Shown here in pieces: positions 8,997 to 16,278 of a DNA stretch of 42,728 nucleotides. The translations under genes and the position numbers were made by a program. The notes under the pieces were generated by a model that made no database searches, had not been told where the DNA came from, and was given only the letters and a program-made list of their open reading frames with translations. This DNA is from an uncultured Nitrospira sp. (GTDB lineage Bacteria; Nitrospirota; Nitrospiria; Nitrospirales; Nitrospiraceae). The DNA lies in the NCBI GenBank assembly GCA_902500995.1, contig CABVSR010000031.1, forward strand, positions 1 through 42,728, in the 5' to 3' direction. The number at the start of each line of letters is the position of its first letter. Position 1 is the stretch's first letter.

Positions 8997-10042
8997 TGGG
9001 GCGCGCATGATGTAGTCGGTTGCACCTGTGGAAATTCGATCCGGAAGGTGGTGCCGACACCGACGTCGCTCTCGACGCAGATGTGCCCTTCCATTTTTGA
9101 GATCACCGACATCACATTGTACAATCCCAGCCCCGTGCCTTTTCCGGGAGGTTTGGTGGTGTAGAGCGGCTCAAAGATTTTCGAAAACGCCTCCTTCGGG
9201 ATCCCGCATCCGGTATCGCTCACCGACGCGCTGACTTGCCCGTCTGGAGCGACATGCGTCTGGAGCGTCAATGTGCCGCGGGTCTGAATGGCTTGCACGG
9301 CGTTGGTAATCAAATTCACGAAGACATGGAGGAGTTCATCGGGGTTCCCCCGAACGGTCGCGTCCTCCGCATACCGTTTGACCACCGTGACATCCTGCAG
9401 CGTCACGGCATAACGGGCGATTCTCAGCGCTTCGTCCAGTTTGGTATTGAGATTCACCATGACCTCTTCGCCGGTGCCGTTGCGCCTGGCGTAGCGGGTC
9501 AGGTCGCGGCAGATGGCGCTGGTGCGTTTCACGGCCTCGGTGATATCGCACGCCTGTTCATGAACGACGGCGAGATCTTGCTCGTCCGCCAGATTTTCCG
9601 CAAGACCGAGGATCAATTGCAGGGGGTTGTTGATGTCGTGCGCGATACCGGCCGCAAAGGAGCCCAATCCGGCGAGTTTATCGGCTTGAAACAGCTCGGC
9701 CTCCAGTTTCGACTGGTGTTGGACGAGTTTCCATAACAGCCTGGTGGTCGCCCCGCTCAGGACTTCGGACCCGGGACGTTTCATGGCCTGAATGAACGGG
9801 GACATGGACGGATCACCGGTCACATCCATGATGAGGTTGACGCCGTGGTTGCGGATCAGATCGTGGACCTCCCGCTCCACCCGGATGTTCAAATCGCGTG
9901 CACGCTGGAGCCCGGGGGCGGTTGGATCCTTGTCCGCGATGCCGACGATATCCACGTCGGGGATCTGATGGAGCAGTTCCAGGAGTGCGGTCCCGCCTTT
10001 TCCTGCGCCGATGATGGCAATCCTGGTACTGTTTGCTGTCAT
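8993..10042 (-). CDS. Histidine kinase with N-terminal Rossmann (NAD(P)-binding-like) domain
   Basis: About 349 residues, soluble. Residues 6-115 form a Rossmann-like domain: RIAIIGAGKGGTALLELL has the GxGxxG-type loop, DIVGIADKDP supplies the acidic residue that usually holds the adenosine ribose, and NLIMDVTGDP and VLSGATTRLLW complete the fold. This resembles the N-terminal domains of homoserine or dihydrodipicolinate-type reductases. The kinase core follows: His135 in GIAHDINNPLQLILGL, NAVQAIQTRG, DTGCGIP and GKGTGLGLYN. The frame extends upstream to 10096, but the ATG at 10042 has GGAGCGAGG in front whereas the upper ATG has no ribosome site. It ends in an ATGA overlap with the Cache kinase. 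I infer that a dinucleotide or similar ligand tunes kinase activity. Confidence 0.85.
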   Translation of the reverse strand: MTANSTRIAIIGAGKGGTALLELLHQIPDVDIVGIADKDPTAPGLQRARDLNIRVEREVHDLIRNHGVNLIMDVTGDPSMSPFIQAMKRPGSEVLSGATTRLLWKLVQHQSKLEAELFQADKLAGLGSFAAGIAHDINNPLQLILGLAENLADEQDLAVVHEQACDITEAVKRTSAICRDLTRYARRNGTGEEVMVNLNTKLDEALRIARYAVTLQDVTVVKRYAEDATVRGNPDELLHVFVNLITNAVQAIQTRGTLTLQTHVAPDGQVSASVSDTGCGIPKEAFSKIFEPLYTTKPPGKGTGLGLYNVMSVISKMEGHICVESDVGVGTTFRIEFPQVQPTTSCAPQ

Positions 10043-10103
10043 ACCTCGCTCCGGGTGGAGAGTCGAACCACCGCGTGAAGCAGTGCGGTCGGTCATACGT
10101 GTG

Positions 10104-10135
10104 GCGTCGGGGAGGGGGTCTGCCCTCCCCGACGC
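10104..10135 (-). terminator. 13-bp perfect hairpin between receiver and Rossmann-kinase genes
   Basis: GCGTCGGGGAGGG at 10104-10116 is the exact reverse complement of 10123-10135, around a six-base loop. It lies after the response-regulator stop (10169) and before the kinase start (10042), read on the minus strand. No T run follows on either strand, so it is not a standard intrinsic terminator. It may weaken read-through or protect the upstream message, letting receiver and kinases be made in different amounts. Confidence 0.5.
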
Positions 10136-10168
10136 GAATGGTGGAGACTGGCGCGGCAGCGTCTGCCG

Positions 10169-10603
10169 CTAGAGTTGCGCGAGTTCCCGTTGTTCCATCG
10201 CCCTGGCCACAGCCGTGCGAAGTTTTTCGCCTTCCACCGGTTTCACCAGGTAGTCGACGACGCCGCTGCGCAGGAAGGAGGTGGCCATGTCGGTGTCGGG
10301 AAATCCCGTGAGCACGATAATCGGGACGCGCGGCCATTCCTGCTGGAAGTAGGCGATGGCTTCCACCCCGTTGATCTTCGGCATCCGGATATCACAGATC
10401 AGCACGTCCAGCAGCAGCCGGTTTTCTCCGGTATTGATGGCTTCAATGGCTTTTTCGCCGTTCTCCGCTTCGATGACCTCGTAGCCGGCCTTCTGCAGCG
10501 TCATGCGGACGACTTTGCGGATGTCCGGTTCATCATCCACGACGAGCACACGGCCATTGCACGCGGTGTCACTCATGAAAAAGCCTGATTTGAATTCTCC
10601 CAT
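10169..10603 (-). CDS. Single-domain CheY-like response regulator
   Basis: About 144 residues consisting of one receiver domain. RVLVVDDEPDIRKVV carries the acidic pair, LICDIRMPKINGVEAI contains the phospho-acceptor Asp, PIIVLTGFPD has the switch Thr, and YLVKPVEGEKL the conserved Lys-Pro. There is no output domain, so it either acts by protein contact or relays phosphate. The frame extends to 10744, but a strong AAGGAGGGG sits six bases before the ATG at 10603 (MGEFKSGFF), which fixes the start. It is the first gene of the set receiver - Rossmann kinase - Cache kinase - haem protein and is the likely phosphorylation target of both kinases (inferred from order). Confidence 0.9.
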   Translation of the reverse strand: MGEFKSGFFMSDTACNGRVLVVDDEPDIRKVVRMTLQKAGYEVIEAENGEKAIEAINTGENRLLLDVLICDIRMPKINGVEAIAYFQQEWPRVPIIVLTGFPDTDMATSFLRSGVVDYLVKPVEGEKLRTAVARAMEQRELAQL

Positions 10604-10745
10604 GATCCCCTCCTTGGTGGTGTGACGAGGTTCCGATTCCGTTGACTCTTGCTGATGCGATACAGCAACAGATGTGCCTCGAAGAGCATCCGAAACAGTG
10701 TTGATATTTCGCATGGTTATCGGATCCCTGCGTAGAAGGGGCACC

Positions 10746-10772
10746 GGGCTGGTGGTTGGGATCCACCAGCCC
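10746..10772. terminator. 10-bp perfect hairpin in the gap before the receiver gene
   Basis: GGGCTGGTGG (10746-10755) and CCACCAGCCC (10763-10772) are exact complements with a seven-base loop. It lies about 110 bases after the lipoprotein stop and about 140 bases before the receiver start, both on the minus strand. No T tract follows on either strand. It could separate the two transcription units. The remainder of 10604-10880 shows nothing else I can name. Confidence 0.4.
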
Positions 10773-10880
10773 TGGTGAAAAGCACCACCGGCTGCACTCC
10801 GTCGAGAGGGAGCAGAAGGAATATCGTGAAGAAGGTGGGCGGCAACGGCTCTGTGAAATCCTACCGGCCGGGTCGCGGCA

Positions 10881-11243
10881 TTATTTCGTCGGGGGATCGC
10901 CGAAGAAGTGCAGATCTTTCTCGCCGCGGAGATGCTGCGGCGTCACGACATATTCTCCGCCGATCGCCGGCGCCCAGATTTTTTCCGCTGTGGCTTTGTC
11001 TCCGCCGGTAAACAGAAACCCCATTCCACCAGCCACGGCTCCCAATACCGCGACGGCCATCTTCATTCCGCCATAGGGCAAGGTCAAAAAGTAACTGCCC
11101 AGGCCTTGAATGGCTTCCGACCCGGAACCTGCGGCCGAAACGGTTTTCACCGACAAGGTGGCTTGGCAGCCGAGCAGGATCAGGAGCAGGCACAAGGTCG
11201 TTCGGACGAGCGGGCGCGGCCGGGGTGACATCGTGTGAAACAT
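10881..11243 (-). CDS. Small putative lipoprotein of unknown function
   Basis: 120 residues. The N-terminus MFHTMSPRPRPLVRTTLCLLLILLGC is a lipoprotein signal with lipobox LLGC. A second hydrophobic, glycine-rich stretch follows (GGMKMAVAVLGAVAGGMGFLFTGG), then a short polar tail with YVVTPQHLRGEKDLHFFGD. I recognise no domain. AAAGGAG seven bases before the ATG at 11243 sets the start; the frame is open further upstream, but without a ribosome site. It is divergent from bolA and shares a gap of about 150 bases with it. If the cysteine is processed, the product is membrane-anchored and periplasmic, with a glycine-zipper-like helix. Confidence 0.65.
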   Translation of the reverse strand: MFHTMSPRPRPLVRTTLCLLLILLGCQATLSVKTVSAAGSGSEAIQGLGSYFLTLPYGGMKMAVAVLGAVAGGMGFLFTGGDKATAEKIWAPAIGGEYVVTPQHLRGEKDLHFFGDPPTK

Positions 11244-11394
11244 TCGAATTCTCCTTTCTGCAGATGCGCAGGATGTGAACCGCTGATATGGGGTGTAGTG
11301 TAGCGGGCAGCAGGGCAAATTGCATCCGTAGACTGTGCGCCCGCTTCTGTTGAATGCCTTCAGCCGGCTGGATTGATTGCCTTCGGCTTCCCGG

Positions 11395-11658
11395 ATGCGT
11401 TATTCTGCGAAGGTGATTACCGCCGACGCCGTGACCGCCTATATTCGTCAAGTGTTCCCCGATGCCGCCGTGACCGTCATCGATAAGACGGGGACGCAGG
11501 ACCACTTGATCGTGCGGGTGACGTCGGCGGGTTTTGCCGAGAAAAATCTCCTGGACCGGCATCGGATGGTGTACCAAGCCTTGTCCGGTCCGATGAAAGA
11601 CGGGCGTATCCATGCGCTGGAGATCACGGCTACGACACCGGACGAAGTGAAAAAATAG
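11395..11658 (+). CDS. bolA: BolA/IbaG family protein
   Basis: About 87 residues, the usual BolA size. The family signature is present: VTAYIRQVFPDAAVTVID, then DHLIVRVTSAGFAEKNLLDRHRMVYQAL, and DGRIHALEITATTP with the conserved '.HAL.I' motif. BolA proteins partner with monothiol CGFS glutaredoxins to bind or move 2Fe-2S clusters and regulate iron use; a monothiol glutaredoxin gene begins only 11 bases later, strongly supporting that pairing. The start is uncertain: TTG at 11377, ATG at 11395 and GTG at 11413 are all in frame without a clear ribosome site. I chose the ATG. Confidence 0.88.
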   Translation: MRYSAKVITADAVTAYIRQVFPDAAVTVIDKTGTQDHLIVRVTSAGFAEKNLLDRHRMVYQALSGPMKDGRIHALEITATTPDEVKK

Positions 11659-11669
11659 AGGGGGACCAG

Positions 11670-11999
11670 ATGGCTGACCCGATTGAAGAAGAAATTCAGC
11701 GAGAAATTAAAGCCAATAAAATCTTGATCTACGGCAAGGGGACCAAATCCATGCCGATGTGCGGGTTTACCCGCGAGACCATGCATTTTTTTGAGAAGTA
11801 CGGGTACCCCTATGAACTCATCGATGTCTTGTCTCAGCCGGCCAAACGCGAGGCATTGACGAAGATGACGAATTGGCCCACTCTGCCCAAGGTGTTCATT
11901 GACGGCCAGTTTTACGGCGACACGGATATCCTGGATCCGATGGAAGCCAAGGGCGAAGTGATGCCGCTGCTGAAGAAGGCCTTCGGCGCTGAGTCGTAA
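11670..11999 (+). CDS. grxD: Monothiol glutaredoxin (Grx4 type)
   Basis: 109 residues. KILIYGKGTKSMPMCGFT is the Grx4/GrxD signature region, with the active site CGFT in place of the usual CGFS. NWPTLPKVFIDGQFYGDTDI contains the TP-loop and glutathione-binding WP motif plus the GG/GD turn. These proteins hold a glutathione-ligated 2Fe-2S cluster, alone or with BolA, for transfer to apoproteins. GAGGGGA lies five to six bases before the ATG. The Ser-to-Thr change is conservative and should keep function. It is the second gene of a bolA-grx pair. Confidence 0.93.
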   Translation: MADPIEEEIQREIKANKILIYGKGTKSMPMCGFTRETMHFFEKYGYPYELIDVLSQPAKREALTKMTNWPTLPKVFIDGQFYGDTDILDPMEAKGEVMPLLKKAFGAES

Positions 12000-12118
12000 T
12001 CGGTTGGATAAGCCGGGTGTGATTGTTCCGCGCCGTCGCTCCGCTGGTGCGTGCCCTGAGCGGGCGCCCTGTCTCTAACGACTCGGGTGTCTGAGCCGAT
12101 GCTTTTCCCCGTAAATTC

Positions 12119-12147
12119 TTGCGAGATCGTCACCTAGCCGATACAAT
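12119..12147 (+). promoter_or_regulatory. Sigma-70-like promoter of the HAD-UbiA gene
   Basis: TTGCGA (12119-12124), 17 bases, TACAAT (12142-12147). The ATG at 12157 is only nine bases after the -10 box, so the transcript would begin within about three bases of the start codon, implying a leaderless message. Confidence 0.5.
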
Positions 12148-12156
12148 CCTGTCCTT

Positions 12157-13593
12157 ATGGGTGAGGATGTTTCAGCTCGCAGTCCGCTCTGCGTCGATCT
12201 TGACGGCACGCTCATCAAGACCGATTTGTTATGGGAATCCCTGCTCGCGCTTCTCAAGCAGAATCCGCTCTCGCTGTTCTTGCTTCCCTTCTGGTTGCTC
12301 AAAGGCAAAGCTCATTTCAAGCATGAGATCGCCCGGCGGGTGACGCTCGATGCCAGCACCTTGCCCTATGACCAGGAGCTGATCGACTTTCTCACCGAAC
12401 AAAGACGGGCCGGACGGACACTCGTGTTGGCGACGGCGAGCCATGTCAGCTTCGCGCAGGCCGTGGCCGCACACCTCGGCCTGTTCGAGGAACGAGTGTT
12501 CGGCAGTGATGCCTCGATCAACCTCAAAGGCGCGCGCAAGGTGGCGCTTCTGGTCAAGCAGTACGGCACTCGCCGTTTTGCCTATGCGGGAAACTCCGCA
12601 GCCGATTTGCCGGTATGGGCAGAGGCCAATGAAGCGATCGTGGTCAGTGCGTCGGCCGGTTTGGCCAGCCGCGCGCAAGCGCTGGCGCCGGTCAGCCGGG
12701 TCTTCAGCCAGCCGGTGAGATGGCTGAAGCAGGTCGCCAAGGCCCTACGCATACACCAATGGGCCAAGAACGTGCTGGTGTTCATCCCGGTGATCGCGTC
12801 CCATCAACTGACGAATCGTACCTTGATGATTCAAGCAGCGGTGGCGTTCCTGTCCTTCAGTCTCACCGCTTCCTCCGTGTACATTATCAACGATTGCCTC
12901 GATCTCGCCTCCGATCGCCGGCACCCTCGAAAAAAATATCGGCCGTTTGCCTCCGGCAGCCTATCCATTCCATTCGGGCTTTTCCTGGCCGCAGCCTGCC
13001 TGGTGATCGGGCTTGCATCGGCATTCCTCCTTCCCCCGGTATTTGTCATCGTGCTAGCGGGCTACCTGGTCTTAACGACCGCCTATTCGTTCTACTTGAA
13101 GCAGTTCGTGCTGTTGGATGTGATCGTGCTGGCTCAGTTATATACGGTGCGGGTGTATGGCGGCGGGGCTGCGACCGAGGTGGTTCCCTCCCATTGGTTG
13201 CTCACCTTTTCGCTCTTCCTCTTTTTGAGTCTGGCCCTGGTCAAACGATTTACCGAGCTGCGTCTCATGAGCCAGACGGAGGGCACGGAGTTGCATGGAC
13301 GGGGGTATTGGGTGAAGGATCTGGAGCATATCTCCAGCATCGGCACGGCCAGCGGATTGCTGGCTGTCTTGGTCCTGGCCTTGTATATCAGTAGTAAAGA
13401 AGTGTTGCTGCTGTATTCACATGCGGAGGTCTTGTGGCTGGTCTGCCCCGTCATGTTGTACTGGATCAGCCGGATTTGGATGCTGGCGTACCGAAATCGG
13501 ATGGATGATGATCCGGTCGTCTTTGCGGTAAAGGATCCGAAAAGTTACGTCATGGCCGCCCTCATCGGCGTCATTCTGTTCCTGGCCAAGTGA
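12157..13593 (+). CDS. HAD phosphatase fused to UbiA-type prenyltransferase
   Basis: 478 residues in two parts. Residues 1-180 are a haloacid dehalogenase-type domain: CVDLDGTLIKTDLLWESLL (DxDGT), LATASHVSFAQAVAAHL (motif II) and FAYAGNSAADLPVWAEA (motif IV, with the usual D/D pattern partly replaced). Residues 190-478 are a UbiA integral-membrane prenyltransferase: RIHQWAKNVLVFIPVIA, YIINDCLDLASDRRHP (first Asp-rich motif) and LFLFLSLALVKRFTEL, with about eight helices. 'R.HQW.KN' is typical of decaprenyl-phosphate phosphoribosyltransferase-like members, which attach phosphoribose to a polyprenyl phosphate; the HAD domain might remove the 5-phosphate. This is inferred from the fusion. No RBS is seen, but a promoter ends nine bases upstream. 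Confidence 0.88.
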   Translation: MGEDVSARSPLCVDLDGTLIKTDLLWESLLALLKQNPLSLFLLPFWLLKGKAHFKHEIARRVTLDASTLPYDQELIDFLTEQRRAGRTLVLATASHVSFAQAVAAHLGLFEERVFGSDASINLKGARKVALLVKQYGTRRFAYAGNSAADLPVWAEANEAIVVSASAGLASRAQALAPVSRVFSQPVRWLKQVAKALRIHQWAKNVLVFIPVIASHQLTNRTLMIQAAVAFLSFSLTASSVYIINDCLDLASDRRHPRKKYRPFASGSLSIPFGLFLAAACLVIGLASAFLLPPVFVIVLAGYLVLTTAYSFYLKQFVLLDVIVLAQLYTVRVYGGGAATEVVPSHWLLTFSLFLFLSLALVKRFTELRLMSQTEGTELHGRGYWVKDLEHISSIGTASGLLAVLVLALYISSKEVLLLYSHAEVLWLVCPVMLYWISRIWMLAYRNRMDDDPVVFAVKDPKSYVMAALIGVILFLAK

Positions 13594-13604
13594 ACCGGTC
13601 GCCG

Positions 13605-14339
13605 TTAGATACCCCATCCGCCGCTGAGATGTAGATTCGCGCCGTTGACGTAGCGCGCCTCCTCGCTGAGCAAGAACCTCGCTGCGGCAACTGTGTCTTC
13701 CACGCTCCCGACATAGCCCGCCGGAATCCGCTTGATGACTCCCGCCAGTTCTTCCGGTGGCGCGCTGCCTGAATCGATAAAGCCGGGTGAAATCGCGTTG
13801 ACGGTAATGCCATGGGGAGCGAGGAGCTTCGCGAGCGTACGGGTCAGGATCAAGACGCCGGCCTTGGCAATGTAATGTCCCGTCACGTCCGGCTGGGCCA
13901 CCATTTGGTCGGCATTGGCCATACTGAAGTTAATGATGCGCCCGTGCTTCCGCGCTTTCATGCCTGGCGCGACGGCTTGCCCGAGATAAAAAATCGGGTG
14001 GAGGTTTCCGTCGAACATCTCCCGCCAGCCCGCCGTCGTCTCATCAAAGAGGTTCACGCGATGGTAAGGGCCGGCCCCGTTAATCAGGGCGTCGATCTTT
14101 CCCCAGCGCGCTTCCACCTGCGCAACCAGCTGTTTGCATGCTGCCGGATCGGACACGTCGCATGGCACGGCCAGCGCCTGACCGCCTCTTGCCACAATGG
14201 CCGCACTGGTCTCCTCTGCCGCTGCAGCGCTGGTGCGGTAACAGATCGCGACAGACCATTGTTGCGCGGCTAAGTCGAGGGCAATGGCGCGGCCGATGCC
14301 TTTGGCTCCGCCGGTGATAAGGGCGACCTGATTCGGCAT
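13605..14339 (-). CDS. SDR family oxidoreductase with atypical active site
   Basis: 244 residues, classical short-chain dehydrogenase fold. VALITGGAKGIGRAIALDLA binds the cofactor, CYRTS follows strand 2 (favouring NADP), CDVSD sits after strand 3, INGAG corresponds to NxAG, RIINFS carries catalytic Ser139, and AISPGFIDSG is the PG motif. The usual YxxxK is changed: the sequence is G-H-Y-I-A-K, so the position four before Lys159 is His155 and the tyrosine is shifted to 156. The protein may use Tyr156 through local rearrangement, or be altered in chemistry. It is the last gene of the kamA-dcd-glycosyltransferase run, 10 bases after the preceding gene. The substrate is unknown. Confidence 0.85.
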   Translation of the reverse strand: MPNQVALITGGAKGIGRAIALDLAAQQWSVAICYRTSAAAAEETSAAIVARGGQALAVPCDVSDPAACKQLVAQVEARWGKIDALINGAGPYHRVNLFDETTAGWREMFDGNLHPIFYLGQAVAPGMKARKHGRIINFSMANADQMVAQPDVTGHYIAKAGVLILTRTLAKLLAPHGITVNAISPGFIDSGSAPPEELAGVIKRIPAGYVGSVEDTVAAARFLLSEEARYVNGANLHLSGGWGI

Positions 14340-14349
14340 AGAGATCCTT

Positions 14350-15102
14350 TTAAGCCCGACGTTCGCGCAGGCGCTTGGCGAGCAACTCGAGCGTTCCCGC
14401 CGTTCTGGTTGAATACACGCGTTCCTTCTTGGGGCGTTTCTTATCGGCTATGCAGTCGTCGATTAAGATTTGAAGATCGTCCAGGGTGTCCACATCGTTC
14501 CATGGGGGAAGGAGCGCGGTCTTCAGCCCCTCCGCCGCAGCTTTCTGCTGGGTGAGCGCCAGGACCTGATCTGTTGACCAGGGAATATTCTCGAACAGGG
14601 CCGGATGGGGCGCGGTCATGCCGATTAGATAATACCCGCCGTCTTTGGCCGGCCCCAAGACGAGATCATGCCGGGTGAGCACCGCAAATGCATCCCGATA
14701 GTGCGTCAGCGGCAGCGAAGGAACGTCGGTGCCCACCAGGCACACCTGCCGGTAGCCGCGGGCGAAAAGCTGATCGAACGTATGCCGCATCCGGGCGCCG
14801 AGGTCGTCGCCTTCCTGATCCAGGAGTGTCACCCCATGGCGCGCTTCCATGATGCGGAAAAACACATGCTCGCTCGAGGGGGCGCAGGCCAGGAAGCGAT
14901 CGAGTGGCAGCTTGAACGTTCCCGCCGCGGCTTTGGTGCGTTCCAGGGTGTCGAGCACAAAGCTGCCGTGCAGCGTAGCGGCTTCGTCTTCGGTCAAGGC
15001 AGGGCAGAGTCTGGTTTTCACCTGTCCAGCGATCGGGGCTTTGGCGAAGATCACCAGGGCTGCGGCTCTGGGCGGTGTACGGTCCGGAGGTTGGGGACTC
15101 AT
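14350..15102 (-). CDS. TIGR04282-type glycosyltransferase (DUF2064)
   Basis: 250 residues. ALVIFAKAPIAGQVKTRLCPALTEDEAA is the N-terminal signature of the DUF2064/TIGR04282 group, nucleotide-diphospho-sugar transferases related to CofC/MobA. VCLVGTDVPSLPLTHYRDA holds the metal-binding 'GTD.P' motif and LVLGPAKDGGYYLIGM the 'GP..DGGY.LIG' motif; PWNDVDTLDDL is the conserved C-terminal segment. Members are called 'rSAM/selenodomain-associated transferase 1' or arsenosugar-biosynthesis transferases and nearly always sit beside a TIGR04283 partner, as here with a 4-base gap. No ArsM/ArsS or selenodomain gene is seen in the window. Confidence 0.88.
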   Translation of the reverse strand: MSPQPPDRTPPRAAALVIFAKAPIAGQVKTRLCPALTEDEAATLHGSFVLDTLERTKAAAGTFKLPLDRFLACAPSSEHVFFRIMEARHGVTLLDQEGDDLGARMRHTFDQLFARGYRQVCLVGTDVPSLPLTHYRDAFAVLTRHDLVLGPAKDGGYYLIGMTAPHPALFENIPWSTDQVLALTQQKAAAEGLKTALLPPWNDVDTLDDLQILIDDCIADKKRPKKERVYSTRTAGTLELLAKRLRERRA

Positions 15103-15106
15103 GAAT

Positions 15107-15823
15107 TCATCTCACCATGCGGTAAAAATGTTGAAGCCAGTGCGGGCTAACCCCGATCCAGTACAGGAAGCGAAGGGTCCACATCAACAGAATTGTGCGG
15201 AGAGGGCCCTGTTGCTCCCACCGGCGGAAGGCGGTTACGACCTGGTCCCGCAGGGAAGCCAGCGATCCGACTCGTTTGAGGCGCCGTGTGAATTCGATGT
15301 CTTCCATCAGCGGAATGTCCGCAAATCGCCCGATCTTCTCGAAGACTGCGCGCCGGACAAAAATCGCCTGGTCGCCGGTGGCGATTCCGCAACAGCGCGA
15401 GCGCAGGTTCATCAGACTGCTGATCATGCGGGCCGACAGGCGTGGAGAGTCGAAGCGAACATCGAACCGCCCGCCGACGCAGGCTGTATCGGACAAGGCG
15501 TTCACCACTGCCTGCCGGGCATTCGGCGGGAGTAGCGTATCCGCATGCAGAAACAGCAACACCTCGCATCCGCTGGCGGCCGCGCCCGTATTAAGTTGGC
15601 GGGCGCGCCCGCGCGGGGCCGTCAGTAATCGCATCGAACCGGAGGTGGAAGAGGGGGGCGTATCTATTCGGCCGGCGAACGATCGGACGATGGCGCAGGT
15701 GTCATCGGAACTTCCGCCGTCGACGATGATGATGTCGTCAAATCCCAAGGCGCAGGTGTGTGAGAGGACGCGATTGAGACCAAGGGCTTCGTTCAGCACG
15801 GGAATGATGACGGCAATGGTCAT
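15107..15823 (-). CDS. TIGR04283-type family 2 glycosyltransferase
   Basis: About 238 residues. MTIAVIIPVLNEALGLNRVL begins a GT-A fold; FDDIIIVDGGSSDDTCAIV is the nucleotide-sugar loop; LLTAPRGRARQLNTGAAASG and VLLFLHADTLLPPNA (the DxD-type H-A-D) are diagnostic of TIGR04283; DQAIFVRRAVFEKIGRFADIPLMEDIEF is the acceptor-side region. A C-terminal hydrophobic stretch (ILLMWTLRFLYWIGV) suggests membrane association. I chose the ATG at 15823, where the conserved fold begins; an ATG at 15868, abutting the upstream stop, would add 15 residues and allow translational coupling. It is paired with the TIGR04282 protein. Confidence 0.88.
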   Translation of the reverse strand: MTIAVIIPVLNEALGLNRVLSHTCALGFDDIIIVDGGSSDDTCAIVRSFAGRIDTPPSSTSGSMRLLTAPRGRARQLNTGAAASGCEVLLFLHADTLLPPNARQAVVNALSDTACVGGRFDVRFDSPRLSARMISSLMNLRSRCCGIATGDQAIFVRRAVFEKIGRFADIPLMEDIEFTRRLKRVGSLASLRDQVVTAFRRWEQQGPLRTILLMWTLRFLYWIGVSPHWLQHFYRMVR

Positions 15824-15868
15824 CGGGCCCCGAGGGCAGGAGTTCGAGTGAGAACCGTCCGCCGCCAT

Positions 15869-16276
15869 TCACGCGGTTGGTTTCGGGTCCTTGAACATGA
15901 AGTACATGACGACGGCGACGGTGGACCAGAAGACCACCTGCTTGTGCCAGAACAAGACCTCGCCGTAATGAAAGAAGGCCAAACTGATCAGCACGGATCC
16001 TGCCATCAAGGAGTAGCGGATGGTGGGGTTTTCCACCACCGCGTTGGCCCAGACGGCGATGCCGCTGAAATAGATCAAGAGCGGGACGACGTTGATTTCG
16101 AATCCGCCGCTGATGGAGAGAAACACGTCCAGAAAACCGATGAACATCAAGGCAGTGCCGACCATCATGCCGAAGACGTGCGTTTGGCGGTCAGCCGTGC
16201 TTTCGTCGTCCGGTCGATGCGGAGGCGGCCAGGACGGACGGGCGGAAGGATCTGGGAGGTCGCTGGGCGGTGCCAT
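15869..16276 (-). CDS. Four-helix membrane protein of unknown function
   Basis: 135 residues. A polar, proline-rich N-terminus (about 30 residues) is followed by four predicted membrane helices: GMMVGTALMFIGFLDVFL, VVPLLIYFSGIAVWANAVV, LMAGSVLISLAFFHYGEVLF and VVFWSTVAVVMYFMF. No domain is recognised. The ATG lies two bases after the dCTP deaminase stop, so the gene is part of the same message. A glycosyltransferase accessory or a lipid-handling role would fit the neighbours but is unproven. Confidence 0.75.
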   Translation of the reverse strand: MAPPSDLPDPSARPSWPPPHRPDDESTADRQTHVFGMMVGTALMFIGFLDVFLSISGGFEINVVPLLIYFSGIAVWANAVVENPTIRYSLMAGSVLISLAFFHYGEVLFWHKQVVFWSTVAVVMYFMFKDPKPTA

Positions 16277-16278
16277 GG

